Below are positions 17,146 through 24,513 of a stretch of DNA of 38,129 nt, in pieces (the first letter of the stretch is position 1; every line of letters starts with the position of its first letter). Location: NCBI GenBank assembly GCA_039638595.1, contig JBDIWM010000019.1, positions 1-38,129 on the forward strand, written 5' to 3'. Made by a program: the position numbers and the translations under genes. The notes below the pieces were generated by a model, which saw only the letters and a list, made by a program, of their open reading frames with translations, was not told the DNA's origin and searched no databases. This DNA comes from Atribacterota bacterium. Its GTDB lineage: Bacteria > Atribacterota > Atribacteria > Atribacterales > Caldatribacteriaceae.

Positions 17146-18369
17146 ATGGGAAATCAATGGATGGGAGATAACCTCTTTGATGTAAAGGTCAAAAATCGTT
17201 CTTTGGTTTTGAGACTTCTCAAAAAAAAGGGTCTCATGTCGCGCATTGACCTGGCTCGGATTACTGGGCTGACGCAACCGACCATTACCAACATCGTGAA
17301 TGACCTTCTCTCGGTCAATCTCCTCAAAGAGGTTGGTGTTTCCGATACCCCGACAGGACGAAAGCCCATTTTGCTTGCCGTTAACGACCAGGCCTTTTAC
17401 ATCGTGGCCATTCATTTTACCCGACGAGGTTTTTCCATTGCGTTGACTGATCTGGGTCCTAATATCCTTTTCCGTAGGGATTCGCACTATAGTCTCCTTG
17501 AGAACACGGATTTGGCTCTCCTCGAACTCCAGAAGGAGTTCATTCATGTTCTGGAATTCGCCACCCAGTCCCTGAGTCTTATTCTGGGAATTGGGGTGAG
17601 CGTTCCTGGACCGGTTGATACAGAGTCCTGTACCATTCTCGCCCACCCTACTTTTTTGCGTTACCGGAACCTGGATTTGCGAAAGTACCTTTTTGAATAT
17701 GACCTTCCCATTTTTATGATGAATGATGCTCACGCAGCGTGTTTGCATGAAACCTGGAGTGGACAAGCCAGGGAAGCAGAAAACATGGTTTATTTTATGG
17801 TGGGCGAAGGAGTGGGAACTGGAGTATTGGTGGAAGGAAAGATTTACGAGGGGGTAAACCGGAAAGGGGGAGAGGTCGGACATACCAGTATCAACATCTT
17901 TGGTCCTCGCTGTGTCTGTGGGAACTATGGTTGTTTGGAGATGTACTGTAGCACTGATAACATTGTGGAAAAGGCCAGAGAGATTGCCTGGTTCGGAGGA
18001 AATGGGTACTTGAAAGCTATTCTGGAAAAAGAAGGGAGACTCGAATTTCATCATCTTTTAGAAGGAGCACGAAGCGGGGATGCAACGTCCTTGCAGCTCC
18101 TGCAGCAGTTGGGTCAGTATATTGGGATTGGGGTTGTGCACTTGATTAACCTTTATGATCCAGAAATGGTGGTTATTGGAGGTCAAGCTTCACTGGCTCA
18201 GGAATTCATCGAAAGTTCGGTCAAACAGGTGGTGGAAGAACGCCTCCTTTATCGGGAGTATGTGACACCACAAATCCATTATTCGAAGTGGGGGAATGAT
18301 GTAACCCTCCTCGGGTCGGCAACCATTGTACTCGATCACTTTATTGCTGGAGATTTAGGGAGATTTTAG
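17146..18369 (+). CDS. ROK-family transcriptional regulator (XylR/NagC type)
   Basis: This 407-residue repressor-like protein has an N-terminal winged-helix segment ('SRIDLARITGLTQPTITNIVNDLL', about residues 32-56) followed by a ROK sugar-binding domain. The zinc motif C-x-C-G-x2-G-C-L-E is visible ('CVCGNYGCLE'). The N-terminal phosphate loop D-x-G-x-T of ROK kinases is replaced by 'AIHFTRRG', so sugar kinase activity is unlikely and the protein probably senses a sugar. ATG 17146 coincides with the predicted transcription start; ATG 17161 is the alternative. Neither has a good ribosome site. The target genes cannot be read. Its stop overlaps that of the NusG-II gene in the bases TTAG. Confidence 0.9.
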   Translation: MGNQWMGDNLFDVKVKNRSLVLRLLKKKGLMSRIDLARITGLTQPTITNIVNDLLSVNLLKEVGVSDTPTGRKPILLAVNDQAFYIVAIHFTRRGFSIALTDLGPNILFRRDSHYSLLENTDLALLELQKEFIHVLEFATQSLSLILGIGVSVPGPVDTESCTILAHPTFLRYRNLDLRKYLFEYDLPIFMMNDAHAACLHETWSGQAREAENMVYFMVGEGVGTGVLVEGKIYEGVNRKGGEVGHTSINIFGPRCVCGNYGCLEMYCSTDNIVEKAREIAWFGGNGYLKAILEKEGRLEFHHLLEGARSGDATSLQLLQQLGQYIGIGVVHLINLYDPEMVVIGGQASLAQEFIESSVKQVVEERLLYREYVTPQIHYSKWGNDVTLLGSATIVLDHFIAGDLGRF

Positions 18370-18716
18370 TGCATCATTCGAATTAGGACTTTATTGGGCA
18401 CGCAGGCAATGAAGTCCGTATTATCGGGTATTTTACCCATTTTCATACAGGTTTTGTCTGGGCAGGGCGAAAAGGCCACCCAGGTTTTCCCGTTTTTGAT
18501 CATCACCGTGGTTTTTCCTAGGGGACCCTTAAGATGAAGTGTCTCTTCTAAATTTGGTGTGATAGTGAGTTTCCTTTTCCCTTCCAAGCTTTCAATGAGG
18601 ATTGTGTACGATGAGGAATCCTCCTGGATGGGAAAATATTTGAATACCAGAAGGAACCCAAAAACGACCCCTATGGCGATGAGGGGGAAGATATCGTTCC
18701 GGCGCAGAAAGTACAT
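18366..18716 (-). CDS. NusG domain II-containing membrane-anchored protein
   Basis: This 116-residue protein has one N-terminal membrane segment (about residues 9-28) and a C-terminal NusG domain II-like fold. The characteristic cysteine motif reads 'CPDKTCMKMGKI' followed by 'DFIACVPNKVLIR'. Such stand-alone proteins are common in anaerobes and often lie near redox or FMN-binding genes. Their function is not established, and they are distinct from the transcription factor NusG. The start ATG 18716 has only AAAGAG upstream and lies 46 bases inside the end of rex, so translation is probably coupled to it. The rex neighbour hints at a redox link. Confidence 0.82.
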   Translation of the reverse strand: MYFLRRNDIFPLIAIGVVFGFLLVFKYFPIQEDSSSYTILIESLEGKRKLTITPNLEETLHLKGPLGKTTVMIKNGKTWVAFSPCPDKTCMKMGKIPDNTDFIACVPNKVLIRMMH

Positions 18717-19342
18717 GGGTTTTTGTCTCTTTCTAAATCATAAAGGAGGGTTACCAGGCCCGTTTCTAAGCATTCGTTACGTACCACCACTCCCGGGGGA
18801 AGCTGAAGAAGAGTTGGGGAGAAGTTCCATATACCCCGGATGCCTGCTTCAACAAGTTGCATGGCTGCTCCTTGAGCTTCCTGAGGCGGAATGGCGATAA
18901 TCCCGATCTCAGCCTTCAGGGTCCTGGCCATTTCTTTTATCTTTTCTACCGGATATACGGTGACTCCACCAACCTGAGTCCAGTGTTTTCCCGGATTCTT
19001 CTCAAAGGCACAGCCGATTCGAACCCCATAACGGAAAAAACCAGGATAATTGATGAGTGCTTTACCTAAGTTTCCTACCCCAACAAGAACTGCCCAGCGT
19101 TCTTTGTGGATTCCAAAAAGCATCTTGAGTTTTTTGATCATCATATTCACAGGATAGCCCTTTTTGGGCACTCCTTCGATTTCGATGAGTGCCATATCTT
19201 TTCGTACCTGGGTCTCATCGACCCCTAAGAGGGAAGCAATGGCTCTGCTGGTAAGATAAAACTTCTCAGAGGTCCAAGACTCATGGGCAAGATGATAACA
19301 ACGGATTAACCTTTGTGCACTTTTTGGGGGAATATTCTTCAT
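18671..19342 (-). CDS. rex: Redox-sensing transcriptional repressor Rex
   Basis: This 223-residue repressor reads the NADH/NAD+ ratio and controls fermentation and electron-transfer genes. The N-terminal winged helix ('TSRAIASLLGVDETQVRKDMALI', about residues 31-53) is followed by a Rossmann domain with the NAD-binding 'GVGNLGKAL' at 88-96. The C-terminal domain-swap helix is present. Extension to 19399 is possible, but ATG 19342 has GAGGGAGGG seven bases upstream and gives the family length. An AAAAGT/ACTTTT inverted repeat lies just upstream at 19362-19381 and may be part of its control region. Likely targets include the por operon, which is an inference. Confidence 0.94.
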   Translation of the reverse strand: MKNIPPKSAQRLIRCYHLAHESWTSEKFYLTSRAIASLLGVDETQVRKDMALIEIEGVPKKGYPVNMMIKKLKMLFGIHKERWAVLVGVGNLGKALINYPGFFRYGVRIGCAFEKNPGKHWTQVGGVTVYPVEKIKEMARTLKAEIGIIAIPPQEAQGAAMQLVEAGIRGIWNFSPTLLQLPPGVVVRNECLETGLVTLLYDLERDKNPCTFCAGTISSPSSP

Positions 19343-19361
19343 GCTTTTCCCTCCCTCTGTG

Positions 19362-19381
19362 AAAAGTATTGTAACACTTTT
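19362..19381. promoter_or_regulatory. Inverted repeat upstream of rex (possible operator)
   Basis: AAAAGT at 19362-19367 and ACTTTT at 19376-19381 form a 6-bp inverted repeat around TATTGTAAC. It lies 19 bases upstream of the rex start codon. It does not match the common Rex box (TTGTGA or TTGTTAA half-sites) well, so autoregulation is only a possibility. Confidence 0.25.
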
Positions 19382-19428
19382 GCCAGAGTTATCAAGCACA
19401 CTTCATGTCTTTTCGGAAAAATTTTCGC

Positions 19429-19457
19429 TTGTAAAAGATAGCCCTTCTTCTTATAAT
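19429..19457 (+). promoter_or_regulatory. Promoter of the tRNA-Ser/SRP RNA cluster
   Basis: TTGTAA (19429-19434) and TATAAT (19452-19457) are separated by 17 bp. The expected transcription start near 19464 precedes the tRNA by about 14 bases. It may also drive the SRP RNA and dnaX, as no terminator is seen in between. Confidence 0.72.
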
Positions 19458-19477
19458 TATCCTGGAAAGAAGAAGAG

Positions 19478-19573
19478 GGAGAGGTGGCTGAGCTGGACGA
19501 AGGCGCCCGCCTGGAGAGCGGGTAGACAGGTCACAAACCTGTCTCGTGGGTTCGAATCCCACCCTCTCCGCCA
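19478..19573 (+). tRNA. tRNA-Ser (GGA anticodon)
   Basis: The acceptor stem GGAGAGG (19478-19484) pairs with CCTCTCC (19563-19569), followed by discriminator G and an encoded CCA at 19571-19573. The anticodon stem CCCGC/GCGGG encloses the loop CTGGAGA, giving anticodon GGA, which reads TCC and TCT serine codons. The long variable arm (about GACAGG/CCTGTC) is typical of serine tRNA, and GGTTCGAATCC forms the T arm. It is the first gene of a transcript with SRP RNA and dnaX. Confidence 0.97.
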
Positions 19574-19583
19574 GGTTTGCCTC

Positions 19584-19855
19584 TAATCGTGCTTAGACGG
19601 GGAGTTAGCGGTGCCCTGGACCTGCAATCCGCTATAGCAGGGTCGAAATCCGATGTGAGGTTCTTTCTTTCAGTGTTGGTTAGAAAGAGGAGGCGTTGAA
19701 GGTCGGGTCTTACGCGACGAATCCTTGCTAACCCCGCCAGGTCCGGAAGGAAGCAACGGTACGCAGGGCTCTTCGGGTGCCGTGAGGGTGCCTGGCTGGA
19801 GTTTTGCTCTTCTGACACGGCTGGAAGGAAGGTATCGAGCATCGGCGCACGGTTA
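19584..19855 (+). ncRNA. ffs: Signal recognition particle RNA, large bacterial type
   Basis: This is the SRP RNA (scRNA) of about 272 bases. The conserved domain IV loop is seen as 'CCAGGTCCGGAAGGAAGCA' at about 19738-19756, with the closing strand 'GAGGGTGCCTGGC'. The Alu-like 5' part contains 'GGTGCCCTGG' and 'GCAATCCGCTATAGCAGGG', very like the Bacillus RNA. The ends pair (TAATCGTGC at 19584 with GCACGGTTA at 19855), which sets the limits. It begins 10 bases after tRNA-Ser and ends 31 bases before the dnaX start. It forms the core of the particle that targets membrane and secreted proteins with Ffh. Confidence 0.95.
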
Positions 19856-19886
19856 GGGGCAATTTGTGTGTTTTGAGGTGAACGGT

Positions 19887-21539
19887 TTGTCATACCTCTC
19901 GTTATATCGGAAGTGGAGGCCGTACCGTTTTGAGGATGTGGTGGGGCAGGAAATTGTGGTTCAAATCCTCTCCAACTCTCTTCGCGAGGGAAAAATAACC
20001 CATGCCTACCTTTTCTCTGGTCCCCGGGGAGTGGGTAAAACTACCACTGCTCGAATTCTCTCTATGGCGGTGAATTGTAAGGAAGGAATTACTCCTACTC
20101 CTTGTGGAACATGTGCGAATTGCCTTGCCATCCGGCAGGGGAATTCTCTCGATGTTTTAGAAATTGACGCTGCTTCGCACCGGGGAATTGAGGAAATCAG
20201 AGAACTTCGCGAAAAAACCAAATATGCCCCACTCGAATCCCGTTTCAAAGTGTATATCATCGATGAAGTGCACATGCTTACCAATGAAGCTTTCAATGCC
20301 CTGTTAAAAACCTTAGAAGAACCACCCCAGCACGTGATTTTCATTCTAGCAACCACCGATGCCCACCGAATTCCCGAAACCATCGTTTCTCGCTGTGTGC
20401 GATTTCTGTTTAACCCCATTCCTCACCGGCTCATCGTTGAGCAACTCTGGAAAATGGCTCAAGAAGAGGGAGTAAGGATTGAGGACGATGTTCTTCATCT
20501 TGTGGCTCGCAAGGCGGAAGGGTCTTTACGAGACGCTGAAGTGTTTTTAGAACAACTTTTTTCCTGGGGTGAGAAACACGTTACGCTTCCTTTAGCTTCG
20601 CAGATCTTGCGAGAGGTTGATGAGGAAGAATTATCCCGGTTTCTGGAAATTGCCCAAAAAGGGTCTCGGGGTGAGGTTTTGTGTCTCCTCCATCAATGGA
20701 TTGAGCGGGGGTTGAGTCCTGAGGATATTGTGAAGAGTTTGCTCCGGTTCTTTCGGGATCTGGTCGTGGTTTCAGCGCTGCGGAACCACCCCATCATGGA
20801 TATTCCAGAAGAACGAAAAGCTCGGCTCAGTGCACTCCTTACCTTCTGCAAGGTGGATTCTCTCCGGGCAGTCCTTGAAGAGCTCCAGAACGTGGAGATG
20901 CACTCACGTCGTTCCCTGCAACCCCGAATTGTTCTTGAAATTGGGGTGTTGAAGATTGCTGAGATGATGGGTTCTTTCAATTCTTTCGCAGGGATGGAGT
21001 CCACAGTTGCCTCGGTTGACTGTGTGACCAAAGCGCTTGAGGTTTCCCCTCCTTTCAACGGAGAACCACAGGATGATGTGTGGCTGCGGGTTTTGGAAGA
21101 GGTTAAGAGAGCGAAGATTTCTCTCTATGCCTTCCTCCAGGCTGCAGAGGTACAAAAAAATTCTTCGACCTGGAGACTCGTTTTTGCCCCGCATTGCCAG
21201 TTCCATAAGGAGAGTGTGGAGCGAAAAGAGAATTTGCTCCTGCTTGGAGAACTGTTGAAAAAAGTCACTGGAGAACCTTGTGAGATTGAATGCACGGTGG
21301 CTGATGGACCAGTAACATCCTGGGTTGCTCCCTCTGTTCTGTCGTCTTCTTTCGAAGGGAATAAAAAAACCAGAAAGACTAAGAAGGAGGATAAGCCACT
21401 CCTTCTTGAAATCACTGACTTGTTTGCTGGAATCGTGGTAAACTATTCCGTGAGCGAAGAAATGAGGGGTGAATGGGAAAATGCAGAACTGGAAAAACCT
21501 GATGAAGGAAGCCCAGAAGATGCAGGCGAAAATGGCTAA
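19887..21539 (+). CDS. dnaX: DNA polymerase III subunits gamma/tau
   Basis: This 550-residue protein is the AAA+ clamp-loader motor of the replicative polymerase. The Walker A 'GPRGVGKT' lies at residues 45-52, the zinc cysteines at 64, 73, 76 and 79, the Walker B 'VYIIDEVHML' follows, and the sensor 'TIVSRC' contains the arginine finger. The TTG start at 19887 gives the family N-terminus 'SYLSLYRKWRP' and has GAGGTG six bases upstream; GTG 19866 is the longer alternative. An A7 run at 21363-21369 lies late in the gene, and a -1 shift there would meet a stop within four codons. The last 59 bases overlap the ybaB gene. Confidence 0.95.
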   Translation: MSYLSLYRKWRPYRFEDVVGQEIVVQILSNSLREGKITHAYLFSGPRGVGKTTTARILSMAVNCKEGITPTPCGTCANCLAIRQGNSLDVLEIDAASHRGIEEIRELREKTKYAPLESRFKVYIIDEVHMLTNEAFNALLKTLEEPPQHVIFILATTDAHRIPETIVSRCVRFLFNPIPHRLIVEQLWKMAQEEGVRIEDDVLHLVARKAEGSLRDAEVFLEQLFSWGEKHVTLPLASQILREVDEEELSRFLEIAQKGSRGEVLCLLHQWIERGLSPEDIVKSLLRFFRDLVVVSALRNHPIMDIPEERKARLSALLTFCKVDSLRAVLEELQNVEMHSRRSLQPRIVLEIGVLKIAEMMGSFNSFAGMESTVASVDCVTKALEVSPPFNGEPQDDVWLRVLEEVKRAKISLYAFLQAAEVQKNSSTWRLVFAPHCQFHKESVERKENLLLLGELLKKVTGEPCEIECTVADGPVTSWVAPSVLSSSFEGNKKTRKTKKEDKPLLLEITDLFAGIVVNYSVSEEMRGEWENAELEKPDEGSPEDAGENG

Positions 21540-21792
21540 GGTTCAGGAAGATTTGAAGATGAAGACCGTCGAGGCCCAGAGTGGTGGAGGAATGGTTCGG
21601 GTGGTATGCAATGGACAACAGGAAGTCCTTGGTATTACCATTGAACCCGAACTCCTGAAAGAAGACGATATCGAGATGCTTCAGGACCTGGTTCTTTTGG
21701 CAGTCAATGAGGCGTTGCAGAAATCGAGGGCTCTGGCTCAGGAGGAGTTAGCCAGAATCACCGGTGGATTTGATATTCCGGGTTTGTTTTAG
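21481..21792 (+). CDS. ybaB: YbaB/EbfC nucleoid-associated protein
   Basis: This 103-residue DNA-binding protein forms tweezer-like dimers on the nucleoid. Family signs are the N-terminal helix 'LMKEAQKMQAKMAKVQEDL', then 'SGGGMVRVVCNGQQEVLGITIEP', and the 'FDIPGLF' end. ATG 21481 gives the usual start; a GTG at 21469 in the same frame is possible but has no properly spaced ribosome site. It overlaps dnaX by 59 bases and precedes recR by 15 bases, the standard dnaX-ybaB-recR arrangement, so it is probably translated by coupling. Confidence 0.93.
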   Translation: MQNWKNLMKEAQKMQAKMAKVQEDLKMKTVEAQSGGGMVRVVCNGQQEVLGITIEPELLKEDDIEMLQDLVLLAVNEALQKSRALAQEELARITGGFDIPGLF

Positions 21793-21807
21793 AAGGGTGA
21801 GCGAAAA

Positions 21808-22419
21808 TTGAAAGAGGTGTATCCCGAAGCGCTGGGGCGGCTTATTTTTGCTTTTTCAAGGCTTCCGGGCATTGGTCCCAAGACCGCCCAGCGTCTGGCT
21901 TTTTACCTTGCGAAGTCGAAGGGAGGAGAACTCGAGGAGCTTATTACTTCCTTGCAGGGAATCCAGCGCATTGGCTTTTGTTCTATCTGTGGATTTTATA
22001 GTGAGGGAGAAATATGCACCATCTGTAAGGATGAAGAGCGAGACCGAGGTATGATCTGTGTGGTGGAAAGGCCTCAGGATATCATTGCTCTGGAAAAAGC
22101 AGGTTTTAGGGGTACATATCATGTTTTGCAGGGAGTGCTCTCACCCCTGGCGGGAGTTGGGCCGGATGATTTACGAATCAGAGAACTCTTGCAGAGAGTG
22201 ACACAGGGTGGGGTAAGGGAGGTGATTTTAGCGATTAACCCTTCCGTGGACGGAGAAGCGACGGCGCTTTTTTTGGCTGAAAAGTTGCGCAGTTCCCCGT
22301 TGAAAATTACACTCATTGCCCGAGGTTTGCCTTCAGGTGGTGACCTGGAGTTTGCTGACGAAATTACCCTCTCACAGGCTTTAGAAGGACGACGAGAGCT
22401 GAGGAAGGAGGTCTTTTAA
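21808..22419 (+). CDS. recR: Recombination protein RecR
   Basis: This 203-residue recombination mediator works with RecO (and RecF) to load RecA at gaps. The helix-hairpin-helix 'RLPGIGPKTAQRLAFYL' is at the N-terminus. The zinc finger is 'CSICGFYSEGEICTIC', followed by the Toprim domain ('GMICVVERPQDIIALEKAG', 'NPSVDGEATALFLAEKL') and a Walker-B-like C-terminal segment 'ARGLPSGGDLEFADEITLSQAL'. The TTG start at 21808 has AAGGGTGAG nine bases before it at most. It is last in the dnaX-ybaB-recR run, and the por genes follow two bases later on the same strand. Confidence 0.95.
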   Translation: MKEVYPEALGRLIFAFSRLPGIGPKTAQRLAFYLAKSKGGELEELITSLQGIQRIGFCSICGFYSEGEICTICKDEERDRGMICVVERPQDIIALEKAGFRGTYHVLQGVLSPLAGVGPDDLRIRELLQRVTQGGVREVILAINPSVDGEATALFLAEKLRSSPLKITLIARGLPSGGDLEFADEITLSQALEGRRELRKEVF

Positions 22420-22421
22420 TC

Positions 22422-22994
22422 TTGGAAAAACCGTTGGAAATTCGGTGGCATGGTCGTGGTGGCCAGGGTGTGGTGACGGCATCGAGGATTCTGGCCGATG
22501 CCCTTCTTCGGGAGGGAAAGTACTTTCAGGCTTTCCCTGAGTATGGACCAGAAAGGATGGGTGCTCCAGTAAAGGCATACAATCGGGTGAGTGAAAAGCC
22601 CATCAACATTCACTGTGGGGTTACGAATCCCGAGATTGTGGTGGTGGTTGATCCTACCCTTTTTGGAGCGGTTGATGTTCTGGAAGGTCTGGGGGTGGAT
22701 GGCATCGTGGTGGCTAATTTCCCCAATTCTCCGGTAAAATTGCGAGAATTGTTGGGTTTCCAGACCGGTACAGTAGTTACAGTGGATGCGTCAAAGATTG
22801 CCCGAGAAGTTCTGGGAAGAGTAGTTTTGAATACGCCGATGCTTGGGACGCTGTGTCGAGTTTTTAACCAGGTGAAGATGGAAACGGTTCTTGAAGCGGT
22901 ACGTTCCCAGTTTGGAGAGAAATTAAGATCGGAAGTCATTGAAAAAAATCTGACCTGTCTCAAGAGAGCTCACGAGGAGGCGCAGGTAGGATGA
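22422..22994 (+). CDS. porC: Pyruvate-type:ferredoxin oxidoreductase gamma subunit
   Basis: This 190-residue gamma subunit belongs to a heterotetrameric 2-oxoacid:ferredoxin oxidoreductase. Its motifs are 'RWHGRGGQGVVTASRILADAL' near the N-terminus and 'FPEYGPERMGAPVKAYNRVS', typical of pyruvate synthase gamma chains. The TTG start at 22422 follows AAGGAGGT at 22405-22412. Its end overlaps the delta gene by four bases. The enzyme oxidises pyruvate to acetyl-CoA, CO2 and reduced ferredoxin, the central step of anaerobic sugar fermentation. The pyruvate specificity is inferred from overall similarity; a 2-ketoisovalerate enzyme is the main alternative. Confidence 0.92.
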   Translation: MEKPLEIRWHGRGGQGVVTASRILADALLREGKYFQAFPEYGPERMGAPVKAYNRVSEKPINIHCGVTNPEIVVVVDPTLFGAVDVLEGLGVDGIVVANFPNSPVKLRELLGFQTGTVVTVDASKIAREVLGRVVLNTPMLGTLCRVFNQVKMETVLEAVRSQFGEKLRSEVIEKNLTCLKRAHEEAQVG

Positions 22995-23278
22995 GTAAAC
23001 TCAAGGGTTGGAAAGAACTCGTTCCTGGTGGAATCATTACCGAATCAGGCAATGCTCGGGATTACAAAACTGGTGACTGGAGAACCGAAAGGCCTCAAGT
23101 GAACAAGGAAAAGTGTATCAATTGCTTTTTCTGCTGGGCATACTGTCCTGATGGTTCGGTTAAGGTTGATGCGGATAAAGGGGTCATGGTTGGCTTTGAT
23201 TATGACCACTGCAAAGGCTGTGGTATCTGTGCGAGTGTTTGCCCTTCCAAGGCCATTGACATGATTCCGGAAAGGTAG
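22991..23278 (+). CDS. porD: Pyruvate-type:ferredoxin oxidoreductase delta subunit (2[4Fe-4S])
   Basis: This 95-residue ferredoxin-like subunit carries electrons from the thiamine centre to ferredoxin. Two [4Fe-4S] motifs are seen: 'CINCFFCWAYCP' at about residues 42-53 and 'CKGCGICASVCP' at about 75-86. The N-terminal extension 'GWKELVPGGIITESGNA' is typical of PorD. ATG 22991 overlaps the gamma stop. It sits between the gamma and alpha genes, the order gamma-delta-alpha-beta known from Thermotoga and Pyrococcus. Confidence 0.94.
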   Translation: MSKLKGWKELVPGGIITESGNARDYKTGDWRTERPQVNKEKCINCFFCWAYCPDGSVKVDADKGVMVGFDYDHCKGCGICASVCPSKAIDMIPER

Positions 23279-23297
23279 AAGAAAGGACGGTACGAAG

Positions 23298-24500
23298 ATG
23301 GCCAAAGTCATCAACTTCAAAACGAGAACCATGGGTCTCAATGGGAACGCGGCAGTGGCCTATGCCATGAAGCAAATTAATCCGGATGTGGTGGCTGCCT
23401 ACCCCATTACTCCCCAAACCGATTGTGTGGAACGTTTCGCGGAGTACGTCAGTGCAGGGCTGGTGAAGACTGAGTTTGTAACAGTGGAGAGTGAACACAG
23501 CGCCATGAGTGCCTGTATCGGTGCAGCTGCGGCGGGGGGCCGGGTCATGACTGCAACCGCGGCCAATGGCCTTGCGCTAATGTGGGAAGTCCTATACATT
23601 GCCGCCAGCATGCGTTTACCCATCGTGATGATGGTCACGAACCGTGCTCTCTCCGGAAACATTAACATCCATTGTGACCATTCTGATACCATGGGAGCCC
23701 GTGACGCGGGATGGATCCAGCTTTTCTCCGAGAATGCCCAGGAAGCGTATGATAACATCATCCAAGCGGTGAAGATTGCCGAAGACCTGAATGTTCGCCT
23801 CCCGGTAATGGTAATGCAGGATGGATTCATCATCAGCCACGCGGTAGAAAGAGTGGAAATCCTGGACGATGAATTGGTGCAGAACTTTGTTGGATCCTAT
23901 AAACCGGTGCATCCACTCCTTGATCTTTCGCACCCTGTAACCTATGGCCCTTTAGACCTTTTTGATTATTACTTTGAACACAAACGTTCTCAGATTGAAG
24001 CAATTGATCACTCTTTCCCCATTATTAAAAAGGTAGGCGAAGAATTTGGAGAAATCTCGGGGCGAAACTACGGACTTCTTGAGTCGTACAGGCTCGATGA
24101 CGCTGAATATGCCGTGGTTGCTCTAGGGTCCACTTGCGGAACGGCCAAAGAGGCAGTAAATGCCTTGAGGGAAAAAGGAGAAAAGGTTGGACTCTTGAAA
24201 ATACGGTGTTTCCGCCCATTCCCCAAAGAAGAAATCATCAAAGCCTTGGTGCCGCTACGAGGTGTTGCGGTTCTGGACCGTTCGGTTTCCTTTGGTGGCT
24301 TTGGGGGACCGGTCTTTACTGAGATTCGTTCTGCGTTGTACGACGCACCGTCGCGCCCGCTTGTGATTGATTTCTTCTATGGTCTGGGTGGACGGGACAT
24401 CTACCCAGAAGATATTGTCAAAGCTCTAAATCAGATTGAAAACCTGGTGCAAAAGGGCAAAGTTGAAGAGCACATTGGATATCTGGGTTTGCGAGAGTAA
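23298..24500 (+). CDS. porA: Pyruvate-type:ferredoxin oxidoreductase alpha subunit
   Basis: This 400-residue alpha subunit provides half of the active site. The N-terminal 'NGNAAVAYAMKQINPDVVAAYPITPQT' is the family signature, followed by 'VTVESEHSAMSACIGAAAAGGRV' and the 'TATAANGLALMWEVLYIAASMRLPIVM' stretch. 'VLDRSVSFGGFGGPVFTEIR' marks the C-terminal domain. The size suits the split four-subunit enzyme. The upstream GGACGG is a modest ribosome site, and the gene starts 19 bases after the delta stop. Confidence 0.94.
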   Translation: MAKVINFKTRTMGLNGNAAVAYAMKQINPDVVAAYPITPQTDCVERFAEYVSAGLVKTEFVTVESEHSAMSACIGAAAAGGRVMTATAANGLALMWEVLYIAASMRLPIVMMVTNRALSGNINIHCDHSDTMGARDAGWIQLFSENAQEAYDNIIQAVKIAEDLNVRLPVMVMQDGFIISHAVERVEILDDELVQNFVGSYKPVHPLLDLSHPVTYGPLDLFDYYFEHKRSQIEAIDHSFPIIKKVGEEFGEISGRNYGLLESYRLDDAEYAVVALGSTCGTAKEAVNALREKGEKVGLLKIRCFRPFPKEEIIKALVPLRGVAVLDRSVSFGGFGGPVFTEIRSALYDAPSRPLVIDFFYGLGGRDIYPEDIVKALNQIENLVQKGKVEEHIGYLGLRE

Positions 24501-24513
24501 GGGAGGCGAAAAC

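Noticed and set aside
17080-18054. A 324-codon minus-strand frame inside the ROK regulator gene
   Set aside because: It is antisense to a clear ROK regulator with helix-turn-helix and zinc motif. Its translation shows no family motif or domain and no ribosome site, so it is a shadow frame.
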